From Oceanospirillum sp048268485 (GTDB taxonomy: Bacteria > Pseudomonadota > Gammaproteobacteria > Pseudomonadales > Halomonadaceae), in NCBI GenBank assembly GCA_048268485.1, contig JBLWVL010000016.1, forward strand, positions 1 to 64,000: DNA of 64,000 bases, read 5' to 3'. The notes beneath the pieces are model-generated. The model saw only the letters and a list, made by a program, of their open reading frames with translations, was not told the origin of the DNA and made no database searches. This document shows, one piece after another, positions 7,492-16,997 of this stretch. The position numbers were made by a program, and so were the translations under genes. Numbering within the stretch: position 1 is the first letter of the stretch; each line of letters begins with the position of its first letter.

Positions 7492-10400
7492 ATGTTATTA
7501 ATGGATAATAAAACTCAATGGGTCTCTGTGGCCATGGCCAGCTTGATTCTGTTTACCTGTTTCCTTGGCTTTTATCAACTGCAGAAAAACCAGTCTATCA
7601 GCCGTAATGAGCAGCTTGAGGAAAAACTGCATAGCAGTGAGCGAATTTTTTCCCACTGGTTTCAGCAACAAAAAGACAGAGTGAACGCCTGGTCCAGGCA
7701 TCAGGTTGTTCGAGAGTCAGCAGATCTATTGTCCAGAGTCGACACATCACGGCCTGACCTGCTGTCAGGCTCTGCCCCTATAAAGTTGCGTCAGCTGTTC
7801 TCGCCTTTAATGACTTCATCTCAGATTGATAGCTACTTGCTAATCGACAGCCGTGGGCTTGTTCTGGCTGCCTCAGATGATCGATTGGTGGGGTTGCCAT
7901 CGCCAATTGGAGAGCACCTCTCTTTTCTTACCCCTTTATGGCAGGGGAATAACCAGTGGCTTCTTCCTTATGTAAGTCCGTCATTGTCATTGGATCAGGC
8001 GGGAGTTTTCAGGCAGGAGCAGCCGATGCTACTGATTGCTGCCCCCGTTAAGCATGAGCTGAAAGTCAAAATTGCTCTGGTCTTTACGATCAATATGCGT
8101 CGGGAATTACACCACTTAATGCAAGATACGCTGGTAACGCCGGATTTCTTTTTACAGGTGTCAGCACGTAACAGGTCTTTAGTTGACATTCGTCAACAGC
8201 AGTTCACAGATGATATGCCTGAAGCAGAGCCATTTATTGTGCGAAAGGATCATGACCTGTTGCCGGTCTCATTTGCCGTTGGGAAGGTATTTTCGGTTTC
8301 ACCTGTGTTCAGTGCTCAGCAGAACATACTACTGGGCATAGGTAGTCTTGCTTTACTGGTCGTAGTGTCTCTGCTTGTAAGGTTGTTGAGGGAGGCACCT
8401 GCTGCTGAGAAACCGGACCAGCTTTCCCGGATGTTTTATGAGCTTGGCCGGGAAGGGTTGATTCAGCTTTCCGAAACGGGAGGGGTTATCAGCTTTAACC
8501 GGCAAGCTGCGTTGCTTTTGGCTGGGGCACAGGAAGCCACACCTGAGTCAATGTCCATTCTGTTGGCAGAATGTGCATTGGGGCTTAATGATGAATCAGG
8601 GAATCCGTTGGGGGACCTAAGGGCGCTTCTGGCCGGAGAGCCTGGGGTTAGCTATTACGCTTGGTGGTCTGCTAAAGGTACGCGCTGTTTGCTGGAAATA
8701 TCCAGAGAGCGCCTACCTTTGGATGCAGAGACTGTGATCAGTATCCGGGATGTAACACGGTCTCGCCGCGAGTACCTGAGGCTTAAGCGCCAAAGTGAAG
8801 CTCTGGATGATGCTGCAGAGCTGGTGCTTTGGGTCGGTAGGGAAGGGGGCGTTGTCAGTGCCAATCAGACTGCGGTTACATTGCTGGGGTATTCACAGAA
8901 AGAGTTTCAGGGGCTTTCGGTTGGAGATATCGATTCCAGTCTTAATGAAGAAAGCTGGCGACTGATTTGGGCGCGTATCAGGCGGGGGGAGTCCATTGAG
9001 CAGGAAAGTAATGTACTTCGCCGGAACGGCATACCTTTTCCTGTAGAGGTGTTGGTACGCTACTACACTGATGGATTTGAAGAGTATGCATGTCTTTCTT
9101 TCCGGGATATATCCAAGCGCAAGCGTCTCGAGGTTGATCTCTATCGCAAGCGGATGCGTTTAACAGAAAAACTTTCGGTGACTTCGCAGGAGCTGGAAGT
9201 CCGAGAAGCAGAAAATGAGGCCTTGATTGAAGCACTGCCGGACCTGTTAGTCGTTTTTAATTCCCGCTTTGAAGTTTTAAGTTATCAGCAGCCGCAAGGT
9301 GAAATACTGCCTCTGGAGCTGAATACGGGTGTTTTGCTTTGCCAGCTGTTCCCGCCATTGGATGCTAAGGTTCTGCAGCACCATCTTACGGATCAGGCGT
9401 ACTCAGGTCTGGCCCGTTACTTTACAGAGATCACCCTGGAAAATCAGTGGCAGGCGCAAACACTCGAATTACGTTTTGCCCGAACGGGTACCAATAAAAT
9501 TCTGCTGTTGGTAAGAGATATTACGGAACGGAAGCGCGCAGAGTATTTTCGTCAGTTTAACAATCGACTGTTGATGAGTATTTCTCAGATGCAGACGCAT
9601 TTTATTTGTAATAGTAGCAAACTTCCTGATATTCCCAGACAGCTTTACTCTCTGGTGAACTTGGTGCAGTCAGAGGCTGGCTTTTACTGGCTGGCGGAAT
9701 CGTTGCAGCAAAAACTGGGCTGCCCCGCCTCTGATCATTATTTCAGTCAGCCAGGGACTTTACTCACTCGCGAAGATGATATTTCGCTGATTCATGAGCG
9801 TATTGCACAGGTGGTGGCTCATTGGCGAGCCTCGATTGAAACGCCTGAGCCTGTATTAACGCCCTTGCAGGATATCTTTGCAAATTCAGCACGGGATATT
9901 GGTAATGAGGGACTGTTGTTATTGCCGGTTCTCTCAGGCAATTATCCGGTAATATGCTTTAGCCTTGTGCTTGACGATTATCGTCACTGGACCTCTGAGC
10001 TTCGTTTATTTGATCCTTGGCTTGCTACTGTAGCAGCTCTGCTGTCAGCGTATGAATCTGAAACTGAGCGCCAATGGGCGGAGAAAAATGTTCAGCTTGA
10101 AAAAGAGCGTGCTGAACATGCAAGTCAGGCAAAAACCCAATTCCTTTCACGTATGAGTCATGAGTTCAGAACACCGCTAAACGCTATTTTGGGTTTTGGC
10201 CATCTGCTCCAACTTGAGGAGGGGCTGGATGATGAGCACCTCGAACATCTTGCTCAGATTGTTAATTCCGGGCAAGCGATGCTTGATCTGGTGGATGATG
10301 TGCTGGATTTAGCTCAACTGGAGCGGCAGGAATTCTCGGTTGATATAACACGTGTTTGTCTCACCCGGCTGGCAACTGATTGTGTGTCTGATGTCATCGA

Positions 10401-11232
10401 TGAGATTGAACAGGCAGATCTGAGATTTGAAGCGGATTTGCCGGGTCAGGATTATTTTGTACAGGCAGATGAGCGACGTTTGCGCCAAGTGATTACTTCT
10501 CTGTTAAAAAATGCGATCTGTTATACCGACCCCGGTGGGCTTATCAGACTGAGGCACCAATGCCTTGGCCGGTATTGTGAACTCTCCGTTCAGGATACGG
10601 GTAAAGGGATTTCTCAGGACTTTATCGATAAGATTTTTATGCCGTTTGAGGCCGCAGAGGGTTATATCAATGCTCAGGGAATGGGGAATGGTTTAGCACT
10701 GGCGCGATATGCTCTGGAGGCTATGGGGGGGACGATTCATGTGGATTCTGATGTTGGAGTTGGCAGTATCTTCACACTGCGAATTCCCTGTGATCTTTCT
10801 GCAAGCGTGAATACTTTGCCGATACCGGGTCTGCAACCTGAATCCTTCCCTCCTCGGGAAGTATTCAGAGTGCTCTATATTGAGGATGATGAAGCGAACC
10901 GGAAAGTGCTTGAGCGGCTGATTCTGCATTGTGACCCGGCTATTGAGTTTGTTGGCCAGGAGACAGCGGAGGAAGGGGTTGCTGCGTTTATAAAGGCATG
11001 CCCTGATTTGGTATTTGTTGATATGAACCTTGGCGCTGTCTCTGGCGTAAACGTATTAAGTATGATCCGCAGTCGCTCAGAAGGCTCAGAACTACCGGTA
11101 ATTGCGGTTAGTGGCGATGTTGCCTCTGAGGCAATCGAGAGTGCTCTGGATCAGGGATTTGATGATTATCTTTGCAAGCCTATCTCAATAGAAACACTGA
11201 GCTCTGTCATTACGCGTTACCGGAGTAGTTGA
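7492..11232 (+). CDS. Multi-PAS hybrid sensor histidine kinase with receiver domain
   Basis: 1246 aa. Order: membrane helix (about 13-30), periplasmic sensor region without a family I can name (31-275), second helix (279-298), three PAS-like segments (about 313-425, 435-545, 575-680), a GAF-like region (690-850), HisKA with phospho-acceptor H890 in 'RMSHEFRTPLNAILGF', a HATPase domain (N box 'LLKNAICYT', G1 'DTGKGIS', G2 'GMGNGLAL') and a C-terminal receiver with acceptor D1177 and K1229. All catalytic residues of kinase and receiver look intact. No HPt domain or separate response regulator is adjacent, so its output partner is elsewhere. A second in-frame ATG at 7501 is an alternative start; neither has a strong ribosome site. 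Confidence 0.93.
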   Translation: MLLMDNKTQWVSVAMASLILFTCFLGFYQLQKNQSISRNEQLEEKLHSSERIFSHWFQQQKDRVNAWSRHQVVRESADLLSRVDTSRPDLLSGSAPIKLRQLFSPLMTSSQIDSYLLIDSRGLVLAASDDRLVGLPSPIGEHLSFLTPLWQGNNQWLLPYVSPSLSLDQAGVFRQEQPMLLIAAPVKHELKVKIALVFTINMRRELHHLMQDTLVTPDFFLQVSARNRSLVDIRQQQFTDDMPEAEPFIVRKDHDLLPVSFAVGKVFSVSPVFSAQQNILLGIGSLALLVVVSLLVRLLREAPAAEKPDQLSRMFYELGREGLIQLSETGGVISFNRQAALLLAGAQEATPESMSILLAECALGLNDESGNPLGDLRALLAGEPGVSYYAWWSAKGTRCLLEISRERLPLDAETVISIRDVTRSRREYLRLKRQSEALDDAAELVLWVGREGGVVSANQTAVTLLGYSQKEFQGLSVGDIDSSLNEESWRLIWARIRRGESIEQESNVLRRNGIPFPVEVLVRYYTDGFEEYACLSFRDISKRKRLEVDLYRKRMRLTEKLSVTSQELEVREAENEALIEALPDLLVVFNSRFEVLSYQQPQGEILPLELNTGVLLCQLFPPLDAKVLQHHLTDQAYSGLARYFTEITLENQWQAQTLELRFARTGTNKILLLVRDITERKRAEYFRQFNNRLLMSISQMQTHFICNSSKLPDIPRQLYSLVNLVQSEAGFYWLAESLQQKLGCPASDHYFSQPGTLLTREDDISLIHERIAQVVAHWRASIETPEPVLTPLQDIFANSARDIGNEGLLLLPVLSGNYPVICFSLVLDDYRHWTSELRLFDPWLATVAALLSAYESETERQWAEKNVQLEKERAEHASQAKTQFLSRMSHEFRTPLNAILGFGHLLQLEEGLDDEHLEHLAQIVNSGQAMLDLVDDVLDLAQLERQEFSVDITRVCLTRLATDCVSDVIDEIEQADLRFEADLPGQDYFVQADERRLRQVITSLLKNAICYTDPGGLIRLRHQCLGRYCELSVQDTGKGISQDFIDKIFMPFEAAEGYINAQGMGNGLALARYALEAMGGTIHVDSDVGVGSIFTLRIPCDLSASVNTLPIPGLQPESFPPREVFRVLYIEDDEANRKVLERLILHCDPAIEFVGQETAEEGVAAFIKACPDLVFVDMNLGAVSGVNVLSMIRSRSEGSELPVIAVSGDVASEAIESALDQGFDDYLCKPISIETLSSVITRYRSS

Positions 11233-11264
11233 TAGTTGCTTTTTAGTGTTTGGTCTTTTATTTG

Positions 11265-11510
11265 CTAGTGCTTATTTATATCGTCAAACTCAGCCAGAAT
11301 GCGTGTTTGGCGGTAGGTCTTCATTTCTGACTCAAGCTTTTTTACTTTATCCTGCAGCGCAAAAAAACCGGCCTGAACCCGTGCGACATCCTCAAGCAGA
11401 TAAGGTATCTGATCTGACAGCCACTCTGCATCCTTCGGATGGCGGTCCTGTTGCCAGCGTTCAAGGGTGGCTTTCAATTCCGGTGATGTTTTCGATTGAT
11501 AACGACTCAT
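11265..11510 (-). CDS. Small hypothetical protein
   Basis: 81 aa from the ATG at 11510; a longer reading to 11549 adds a hydrophobic stretch that looks untranslated. The protein is charged and mostly helical, with a short C-terminal coiled coil ('LQDKVKKLESEMKTY') and a pattern of Trp and Pro in the middle ('ERWQQDRHPKDAEWL'). I do not recognise the family. It converges on the hybrid kinase gene with only ~30 bases between stops. Composition and codon use look like real coding sequence. Confidence 0.65.
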   Translation of the reverse strand: MSRYQSKTSPELKATLERWQQDRHPKDAEWLSDQIPYLLEDVARVQAGFFALQDKVKKLESEMKTYRQTRILAEFDDINKH

Positions 11511-11778
11511 AGCTGTTCCAGTTATATTGACGATAAAAAGCACCAGCATAACCTTTATTTCTGGGACTCGCTAACCGGTGCTCTATTTTCCTGATCTGTG
11601 GAATTGACATTAATAAGCGGGCAGGTTTTTATTGGTTTCTGCAACAGGATGTTGCTTCTGACTGCTATTTTTGATTGGAGTCAGTGTTAAGGGTTGGGTA
11701 GCGCGTAGAATACGCTGCCCTCATAAGTAGGTTCGATCAAGCCCTTAAAAACATAATAAAAACACATGGAGGTGATAT

Positions 11779-13344
11779 TTGAAGCAGAATCTGCCGGTTA
11801 CAGGACAGGAAACCAAGCTTGAAGATGGCGTGCCTCTGGTTTCGACGACGAATATGAAAGGCCAGATTACCTATGTCAATGATGCGTTTATTGAGGTATC
11901 AGGTTTCAGTGAAGTTGAATTATTAGGGCAGCCTCATAATATTGTTCGCCATCCGGATATGCCTCCTGCAGTTTTTGAGCAGATGTGGCAAACCATTCGT
12001 CAGGCAAAACCCTGGATGGGGGTTGTCAAAAATCGCTGCAAGAATGGTGATCACTATTATGTGAATGCTTTTGTGTCAGCCATTATTCGGAATGGGGATA
12101 TTGTCGGATTTCAATCGGTTCGACTTAAGCCTAAACAAACTCAGGTCGATAGAGCAGAGCGTATTTATGCGCGTTTGAGAGCAGGTAAGCCTCGAATCAG
12201 GTTTGTTGATATCCCCTTGCTGGTATCTTTGCCGGTACTCCTGGCTATCACCTGTTTGCTCCCTTTTATTCTACAGTTGGCTTTCGGCTTGTCAGGCTTC
12301 CCCCTGATGACATCTGCTGCATTAGGCAGTAGTTGTCTCGCTTTTCTTAGCTGGAGGATGCTTGCACCACTCAGGCTCGCCTGTCAGCGTTTGGTTGGTG
12401 GCGATTACAGCCCGCTCCTGGCCCGAATGTACTCAGGTAGCTCCTCTGAGGCCGGTTTCTTACGCCTGATGGCTAAATTGCGTATTGCTAATGAGTCCGC
12501 CATTCGTACCCGGATTCACTATTCTGCAGCAACATTGGATGCACTGGGAGAGGGAACACAGGAAATTTCAGATATGGCGGCTTACGCTGTTCAACAGCAA
12601 AATGATGAAGTACGCCATATTTCAGGTGTTGTTGCTGAGTTGTCTGAAGCAATTACGACAGTAGCGGCCCGTGCAGCAGACACTTCCGATGCAACTGATC
12701 ATGCTCTGGAGCAGGCCGAAGAGGGGCGGAGAGTGGTTCACGGGGCCCTGGCTTCCATTCACCACCTGGCAGATCAGGTTCAGTTGGCTATGTCCCGGGT
12801 CGACCATCTTTATAGTGCCAGTGAAGGAATCTCTCATGCTGTAACTCTGATCAATGATATAGCGGCACAGACTAACCTTTTGGCGTTGAATGCTGCCATT
12901 GAAGCTGCCAGGGCTGGTGAGTATGGTCGGGGCTTTGCTGTTGTTGCTGATGAAGTCAGGTCTCTGGCTTGTCGTACCCAGGAATCTACCACCGAGATAC
13001 AGGGTGTACTGACTCGATTGATGGATGAAACCCGTCAGGTTCATCACGTAATCGATAAAAGCTGTCAGCAGGCTAATCAGAGTGTTGAACAGGCTGATAC
13101 AGCCAGTAACACTCTGGCAAAGATTACGGATACGATGCAGCAGATCAGTGAGAAAGGGCAGAGTATCGCCAGTGCGGCACGTCAGCAAAGTGTTGCTGCT
13201 GGAGAAATTAATAAAAGCTTGCAGCAAGTGACGGCCAGCGCTGAAGAAACCCAGATCGCGGCAGAGAAAACCCGTGAGGCTTCAGGTAAGTTAAGTCAGC
13301 ATGTCACCACGATTATGGAGAGCATTGCGGGTGACAGATCCTGA
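11779..13344 (+). CDS. aer: Aer-type PAS methyl-accepting chemotaxis receptor
   Basis: 521 aa. The N-terminal PAS domain (about 18-118) has the signature of the FAD-binding energy-taxis receptor Aer: 'NIVRHPDMPPAVFEQMW' followed by 'PWMGVVKNRCKNGDHYYV'. A hydrophobic membrane segment (about 152-195) follows, then the signalling domain with the conserved hairpin tip 'AQTNLLALNAAIEAARAGE'. Aer senses redox state of the electron transport chain through FAD and signals to CheA. Translation starts at a TTG directly after an almost perfect ribosome site (GGAGGTGAT at 11769-11777). The gene stands alone, 14 kb or more from the che cluster. Confidence 0.92.
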   Translation: MKQNLPVTGQETKLEDGVPLVSTTNMKGQITYVNDAFIEVSGFSEVELLGQPHNIVRHPDMPPAVFEQMWQTIRQAKPWMGVVKNRCKNGDHYYVNAFVSAIIRNGDIVGFQSVRLKPKQTQVDRAERIYARLRAGKPRIRFVDIPLLVSLPVLLAITCLLPFILQLAFGLSGFPLMTSAALGSSCLAFLSWRMLAPLRLACQRLVGGDYSPLLARMYSGSSSEAGFLRLMAKLRIANESAIRTRIHYSAATLDALGEGTQEISDMAAYAVQQQNDEVRHISGVVAELSEAITTVAARAADTSDATDHALEQAEEGRRVVHGALASIHHLADQVQLAMSRVDHLYSASEGISHAVTLINDIAAQTNLLALNAAIEAARAGEYGRGFAVVADEVRSLACRTQESTTEIQGVLTRLMDETRQVHHVIDKSCQQANQSVEQADTASNTLAKITDTMQQISEKGQSIASAARQQSVAAGEINKSLQQVTASAEETQIAAEKTREASGKLSQHVTTIMESIAGDRS

Positions 13345-13495
13345 TCCCAGCGGCGGCTATTCTTTTTTACGGTATTAACCGATGAAATAGCGGTAACTAT
13401 TAATGGGCTTGTTTCTGTTTTATCACATGCTTTATATGACAGTGCCGGCCGAGGTGATAGTGACAATAATAAAAACGACTTAAGGAGCAGGAGAT

Positions 13496-13849
13496 ATGTG
13501 GATAGTTATTCTGGTTACTTTGCTGATCGGGGCGTTGGGTGAGGCTTGTTTAGGCCGGTCTTCAAAACAGTATTGGAAAGAGCACCTGCAGGATCAGAGT
13601 AAAGCCTTTCTGAAGATTTCGACCTGGCTTACCATGATCAGTATTCTTGGGTTGATTTTTGTACAGTTTTATTATCAGGGCATTCTTCTGGGGTTAAGTA
13701 GTTTTCTTCAGTTGGTTGCAGGGGCCTTTTTGATGCAGAAAATATTGGCAAAATCTGCAATAGGTGTTGGGTTACGGCTGAATCTTGCTCTGATTGCGGG
13801 CCCTTTATGCCTGACATTGCTGATGTTAGTGGTTGACACATATCAGTAA
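13496..13849 (+). CDS. Small integral membrane protein, unknown function
   Basis: 117 aa with about four hydrophobic segments (roughly 2-18, 41-62, 63-82 and 92-113) separated by short basic loops ('GRSSKQYWKEHLQDQSK'). Almost the whole protein is membrane. A strong ribosome site (AAGGAGCAGGAG) lies immediately upstream of the ATG, so it is very likely translated. I do not recognise the family. It sits alone between the Aer receptor and the convergent YchJ-like gene. Confidence 0.7.
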   Translation: MWIVILVTLLIGALGEACLGRSSKQYWKEHLQDQSKAFLKISTWLTMISILGLIFVQFYYQGILLGLSSFLQLVAGAFLMQKILAKSAIGVGLRLNLALIAGPLCLTLLMLVVDTYQ

Positions 13850-13877
13850 AGCCTGTGCGGACAGAGTGCTTTACGTT

Positions 13878-13898
13878 GAGGCTGTCTGAAACAGCCTC
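13878..13898. terminator. Possible terminator hairpin between convergent genes
   Basis: An 8-bp perfect stem (13878-13885 and 13891-13898, GAGGCTGT/ACAGCCTC) with a five-base loop, 28 bases after the stop of the membrane-protein gene. Only TT follows before mixed sequence, so termination could be weak. Confidence 0.5.
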
Positions 13899-13960
13899 TT
13901 CCTATCAGATTCTCTTATGGGCGTAATTAAGTACAAGAAAAAACTTTGAGGCTTTTGTAT

Positions 13961-14458
13961 TCAGTTCAGGCAGCATTTCTTATATTTTTTACCACTGCCA
14001 CACGGGCATGGGTCGTTACGGCCAGCATCTTTTTCGGTTACGGGCGTATAGTCTTTGCCATGTACAAAGAACCATTGACCCTCTTCACGAATAAATTTTG
14101 AGTCTTCAGAGTGGTTGATAATGCCTTCTTTTTCACGGTAACGTGCAGTGAAGCGTACCCGGCCTTCATCCCCGGATGTTTCAGTGTTGTGAATCTTCAG
14201 GCCTAACCATTCTGAGTTCTCTGCCCAGGCTTTCAGTCCTTCAAAATCATACTGAGGGCGAATATCTTTCTGGGTCGTTTGCTCAATGTAAGCCAGGTCA
14301 GCCAACACATAAGCTGAATAACGGGAGCGCATGAGCTGCTCAGGCGTATCCGGTAGCTGCTCTCCAGTGATAAACTTTCCACAGCAGTTTTCAAAATCTT
14401 GCCCGGACTGGCAATAGCAAGGCTGATCGGATGTCGCACTGTTTTTCGTCATGTTCAT
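13961..14458 (-). CDS. YchJ-family SEC-C metal-binding protein
   Basis: 165 aa from the ATG at 14458 (GGG eight bases upstream); the longer reading would need a TTG at 14491 with no clear ribosome site. There are two Cys-rich SEC-C-type motifs: 'CYCQSGQDFENCCG' at the N-terminus and 'PCPCGSGKKYKKCC' at the extreme C-terminus, each likely to bind zinc. Between them lies an NTF2-like/YchJ domain ('RSRYSAYVLADLAYIEQTT'). YchJ proteins have no firmly known function. The gene is divergent from msrA, with starts only 74 bases apart. Confidence 0.88.
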   Translation of the reverse strand: MNMTKNSATSDQPCYCQSGQDFENCCGKFITGEQLPDTPEQLMRSRYSAYVLADLAYIEQTTQKDIRPQYDFEGLKAWAENSEWLGLKIHNTETSGDEGRVRFTARYREKEGIINHSEDSKFIREEGQWFFVHGKDYTPVTEKDAGRNDPCPCGSGKKYKKCCLN

Positions 14459-14532
14459 AGCGTTTGCCCTAGTGGGGGTTATATTAATCAATACGTTATA
14501 GATTTCAGCCCTATAATACCGGAGTCAATTTT

Positions 14533-15189
14533 ATGTTGAGTAGTGAAAAATACCAGATTCGTTTGAATAGCCTTAAAGAGCAGCTGATTGACGCATCACA
14601 GGCATTGCCCGGCCGGGATTGTTATCCTTTTGATATTGATCTGCCGCATGAGGTGTTGACTGGTTCTCTGGCTGAACTTGAGCATTATCCCCATAAAATT
14701 ACCCTCGGTTTGGGTTGTTTCTGGGGTGCTGAAAGACTTTTTTGGCAGCAACCGGGCGTACTTCTGACGGCCGCAGGTTACGCGGGCGGTTATACCCCCT
14801 TTCCATCTTATGAAGAGGTATGCAGTGGTTTGACTGGCCATTCAGAGGTTGTTGTTATTGCTTATGACCCTGAACAGTTGAGTCTTGATCAATTGTTGCA
14901 GCTCTTTTGGGAAAATCATGACCCGACTCAGGGAATGCGTCAGGGGAATGACAGGGGAACTCAATACAGGTCTGCTATCTATTGTCAGAATGAGCAGGAT
15001 TACCGTCAGGCTTTCCATAGTATGCTGCAATATCAGAGTCAGCTGACTCAGGGTGGCCATGGTGATATTACGACAGATCTTCGTCTGGAATCCGGGTTCT
15101 ATTTTGCAGAGCCTTATCACCAGCAGTATCTGGATAAGAACCCTGGTGGCTATTGCGGATTGAAAGGCACAGGGATTACCTGTATCTGA
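14533..15189 (+). CDS. msrA: Peptide-methionine (S)-S-oxide reductase MsrA
   Basis: 218 aa. The catalytic motif 'GCFWGAE' gives nucleophile C62. The conserved 'GYAGGYTPFPSYEEVCSGLTGHSE' block (shown as the family's GYxGG-Y-x-C-x-G-x-T-G-H pattern) and 'QGNDRGTQYRSAIY' are complete. A C-terminal 'NPGGYCG' supplies a resolving Cys, as in the long E. coli form. It reduces methionine S-sulfoxide in oxidised proteins in the cytoplasm, with thioredoxin as reductant. GGAG lies nine bases upstream of the ATG. The gene is followed by tyrR but a 90-base gap with a TyrR box separates them. Confidence 0.97.
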   Translation: MLSSEKYQIRLNSLKEQLIDASQALPGRDCYPFDIDLPHEVLTGSLAELEHYPHKITLGLGCFWGAERLFWQQPGVLLTAAGYAGGYTPFPSYEEVCSGLTGHSEVVVIAYDPEQLSLDQLLQLFWENHDPTQGMRQGNDRGTQYRSAIYCQNEQDYRQAFHSMLQYQSQLTQGGHGDITTDLRLESGFYFAEPYHQQYLDKNPGGYCGLKGTGITCI

Positions 15190-15232
15190 ACTTAAGGAAA
15201 ATGCTGATTCAGCGTGTGTTCCATCGTGAGAC

Positions 15233-15250
15233 TGTATAGAATGATTTACA
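15233..15250. promoter_or_regulatory. TyrR box upstream of tyrR
   Basis: TGTATA-N6-TTTACA, which differs from the TyrR consensus TGTAAA-N6-TTTACA at one of twelve fixed positions. It ends 30 bases before the tyrR start codon. In E. coli TyrR represses its own gene through such boxes, so the position suggests autoregulation. Confidence 0.7.
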
Positions 15251-15279
15251 CAATTGTTGCCAGTATAAGGGTATAAAGT

Positions 15280-16833
15280 ATGCGCTTAGAGATCGTCTGT
15301 CAGAACCGTGTTGGAATTATGCGGGATATCCTTGAGGTATTTGTTGAATTCCGTATCAACGTTGTTCGTGCAGAAGCCGGAGATGATAAGGGCAGTGCGA
15401 TCTATCTTTATATGCCGAGTATGCTCAATATACAGCTGCAAAGTGTCAGAACACGTCTGGAAAAGATCTCTGGTGTACAGAAAATTCGCCGTATTAGTCT
15501 GATACCTAGCGAGCGACGTCATTACGAGCTGGATATATTACTGCAGTCTCTGGATATACCTGTTTTATCTGTTGATATTGATGGACGTGTTGTCGCTGCA
15601 AATGCTGCATCGGGGCGTATTCTGAGCTTAAGAGTGGATGAGGTTTCCGGTATTTCACTTAGCAAGCGTGTTAAGAATCTTGATCTTGATACATTATTGC
15701 CGAAGTTAGAGTCGCGCCTTAATGGTGTTCGGGTCGAGATAAAGGGGCATGCTTATCTGGCCGATATTAACCCTATCTATATGGAAGAGCGGTTATCGGG
15801 TCGTGAGCCTGCAGGTGCTGTCATAACCCTTCATCCTGTTGAGTCCTTAGGGGCTCAGATTTACTCACTGCAAAAGCATGATGAGTTTGGCTTTGAGGCC
15901 CTGCAGATTGATGCGCCTAAGATGCAGTCGATGATTCGTGAGGCCAAACGTATGGCACCTCTTGATGCGCCCTTATTGATTCAGGGGGAGACCGGCACCG
16001 GAAAAGAAATGCTGGCCAGGGCTTGTCATATGAGTAGCCCTCGAGGACGCTCCCCCTTTATGGTGCTGAACTGTGCAAGTTTGCCGGATAACCTGGCAGA
16101 AACGGAGCTGTTTGGCTACGGCCCAAATGCTTTTGAAGGTGCCCGTAAAGAGGGTAAGCTTGGTTTGTTGGATCTGGCTTCCGGTGGCAGTATTTTTCTT
16201 GATGAGGTCGGTGAAATGAGCCCGCATCTTCAGGTTAAACTGTTGCGTTTTTTACAGGATGGCAGCTTTAGACGTATTGGTAGTGAGGATGAAATTCAGG
16301 TCGATGTACGTGTGATCTGCTCTTCTCAAAAAGACTTGGCCGAATTGTGTGATCAGAACCTGTTTCGGGAGGATCTGTTTCATCGCCTGAATGTACTGAC
16401 TCTTCTCATTCCACCATTACGGAACTGTAAAGAAGGAATTGTGACACTGGCCAGGCATTTTATTGACCGGGCCTGTACTCAGATTGGAACGGCTTTACGC
16501 GAGCTGAGCCCTGAAGCAGAAACGGTACTCAGTCAGTATCATTGGCCGGGTAATGTTCGTCAGTTGGAGAATGTGTTGTATCAGGCGGTTTCAATCTGTG
16601 AAGACTCTATTATTCAGGTTGATCATATTAAGCTTCCCAGCCTGCATAGCTCTGATGCCCAGCCCCTGGATCTTAGCGGTCACTGGGGTGAGATTACCGC
16701 CCGGGTTGAGCAGCAAATTTTGGCCAGTCTTTATCCTGATTTTCCCAGCAGCCGTTTATTGGCAAAACGGCTGGGGGTTTCACATACCACAATAGCTAAT
16801 AAATTAAGGCATTACAGAATTGGTTTGTCATGA
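15280..16833 (+). CDS. tyrR: TyrR/PhhR-type regulator of aromatic amino acid genes
   Basis: 517 aa (E. coli TyrR is 513). Order: ACT-like ligand domain (1-75, 'RLEIVCQNRVGIMRDILE'), PAS (about 80-190), AAA+ ATPase (Walker A at 236-243 'GETGTGKE', Walker B 'GGSIFLDEVGEM') and a Fis-type helix-turn-helix at the end ('LAKRLGVSHTTIANKLRHY'). The GAFTGA loop that contacts sigma-54 is absent; the equivalent reads 'NAFEGA'. That is characteristic of TyrR/PhhR, which act at sigma-70 promoters in response to Tyr, Phe or Trp. The N-terminal ACT domain separates it from other sigma-54 activators. Confidence 0.95.
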   Translation: MRLEIVCQNRVGIMRDILEVFVEFRINVVRAEAGDDKGSAIYLYMPSMLNIQLQSVRTRLEKISGVQKIRRISLIPSERRHYELDILLQSLDIPVLSVDIDGRVVAANAASGRILSLRVDEVSGISLSKRVKNLDLDTLLPKLESRLNGVRVEIKGHAYLADINPIYMEERLSGREPAGAVITLHPVESLGAQIYSLQKHDEFGFEALQIDAPKMQSMIREAKRMAPLDAPLLIQGETGTGKEMLARACHMSSPRGRSPFMVLNCASLPDNLAETELFGYGPNAFEGARKEGKLGLLDLASGGSIFLDEVGEMSPHLQVKLLRFLQDGSFRRIGSEDEIQVDVRVICSSQKDLAELCDQNLFREDLFHRLNVLTLLIPPLRNCKEGIVTLARHFIDRACTQIGTALRELSPEAETVLSQYHWPGNVRQLENVLYQAVSICEDSIIQVDHIKLPSLHSSDAQPLDLSGHWGEITARVEQQILASLYPDFPSSRLLAKRLGVSHTTIANKLRHYRIGLS

Positions 16834-16890
16834 TTATTTTAAATGCTAACGACCCATAGATATTCAGGGCTCTTCTAATATTTAATTAAT

Positions 16891-16918
16891 TATTTTCAGT
16901 GTATATACGGTGAAAATA
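16891..16918. promoter_or_regulatory. 28-bp near-perfect palindrome upstream of gacA (operator candidate)
   Basis: Arms TATTTTCA and TGAAAATA surround an inner palindrome GTATATAC on the same centre; 24 of 28 positions are symmetric. It lies 80 bases before the gacA start and 58 after the tyrR stop. No T-run follows, so a dimeric-regulator binding site is more likely than a terminator. It does not match LexA, TyrR or PhoB sites. Confidence 0.45.
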
Positions 16919-16997
16919 TTGCCCGGCTAATGTTTGCCGTTATTATGTTAGTTATCATTAACGTACTGATTTTTATATTGTTATTGCTGAGGTGGGC

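Noticed and set aside
12622..13227. 201-residue minus-strand frame inside aer
   Set aside because: Shadow of the receptor signalling domain, whose hairpin tip is fully conserved on the other strand.
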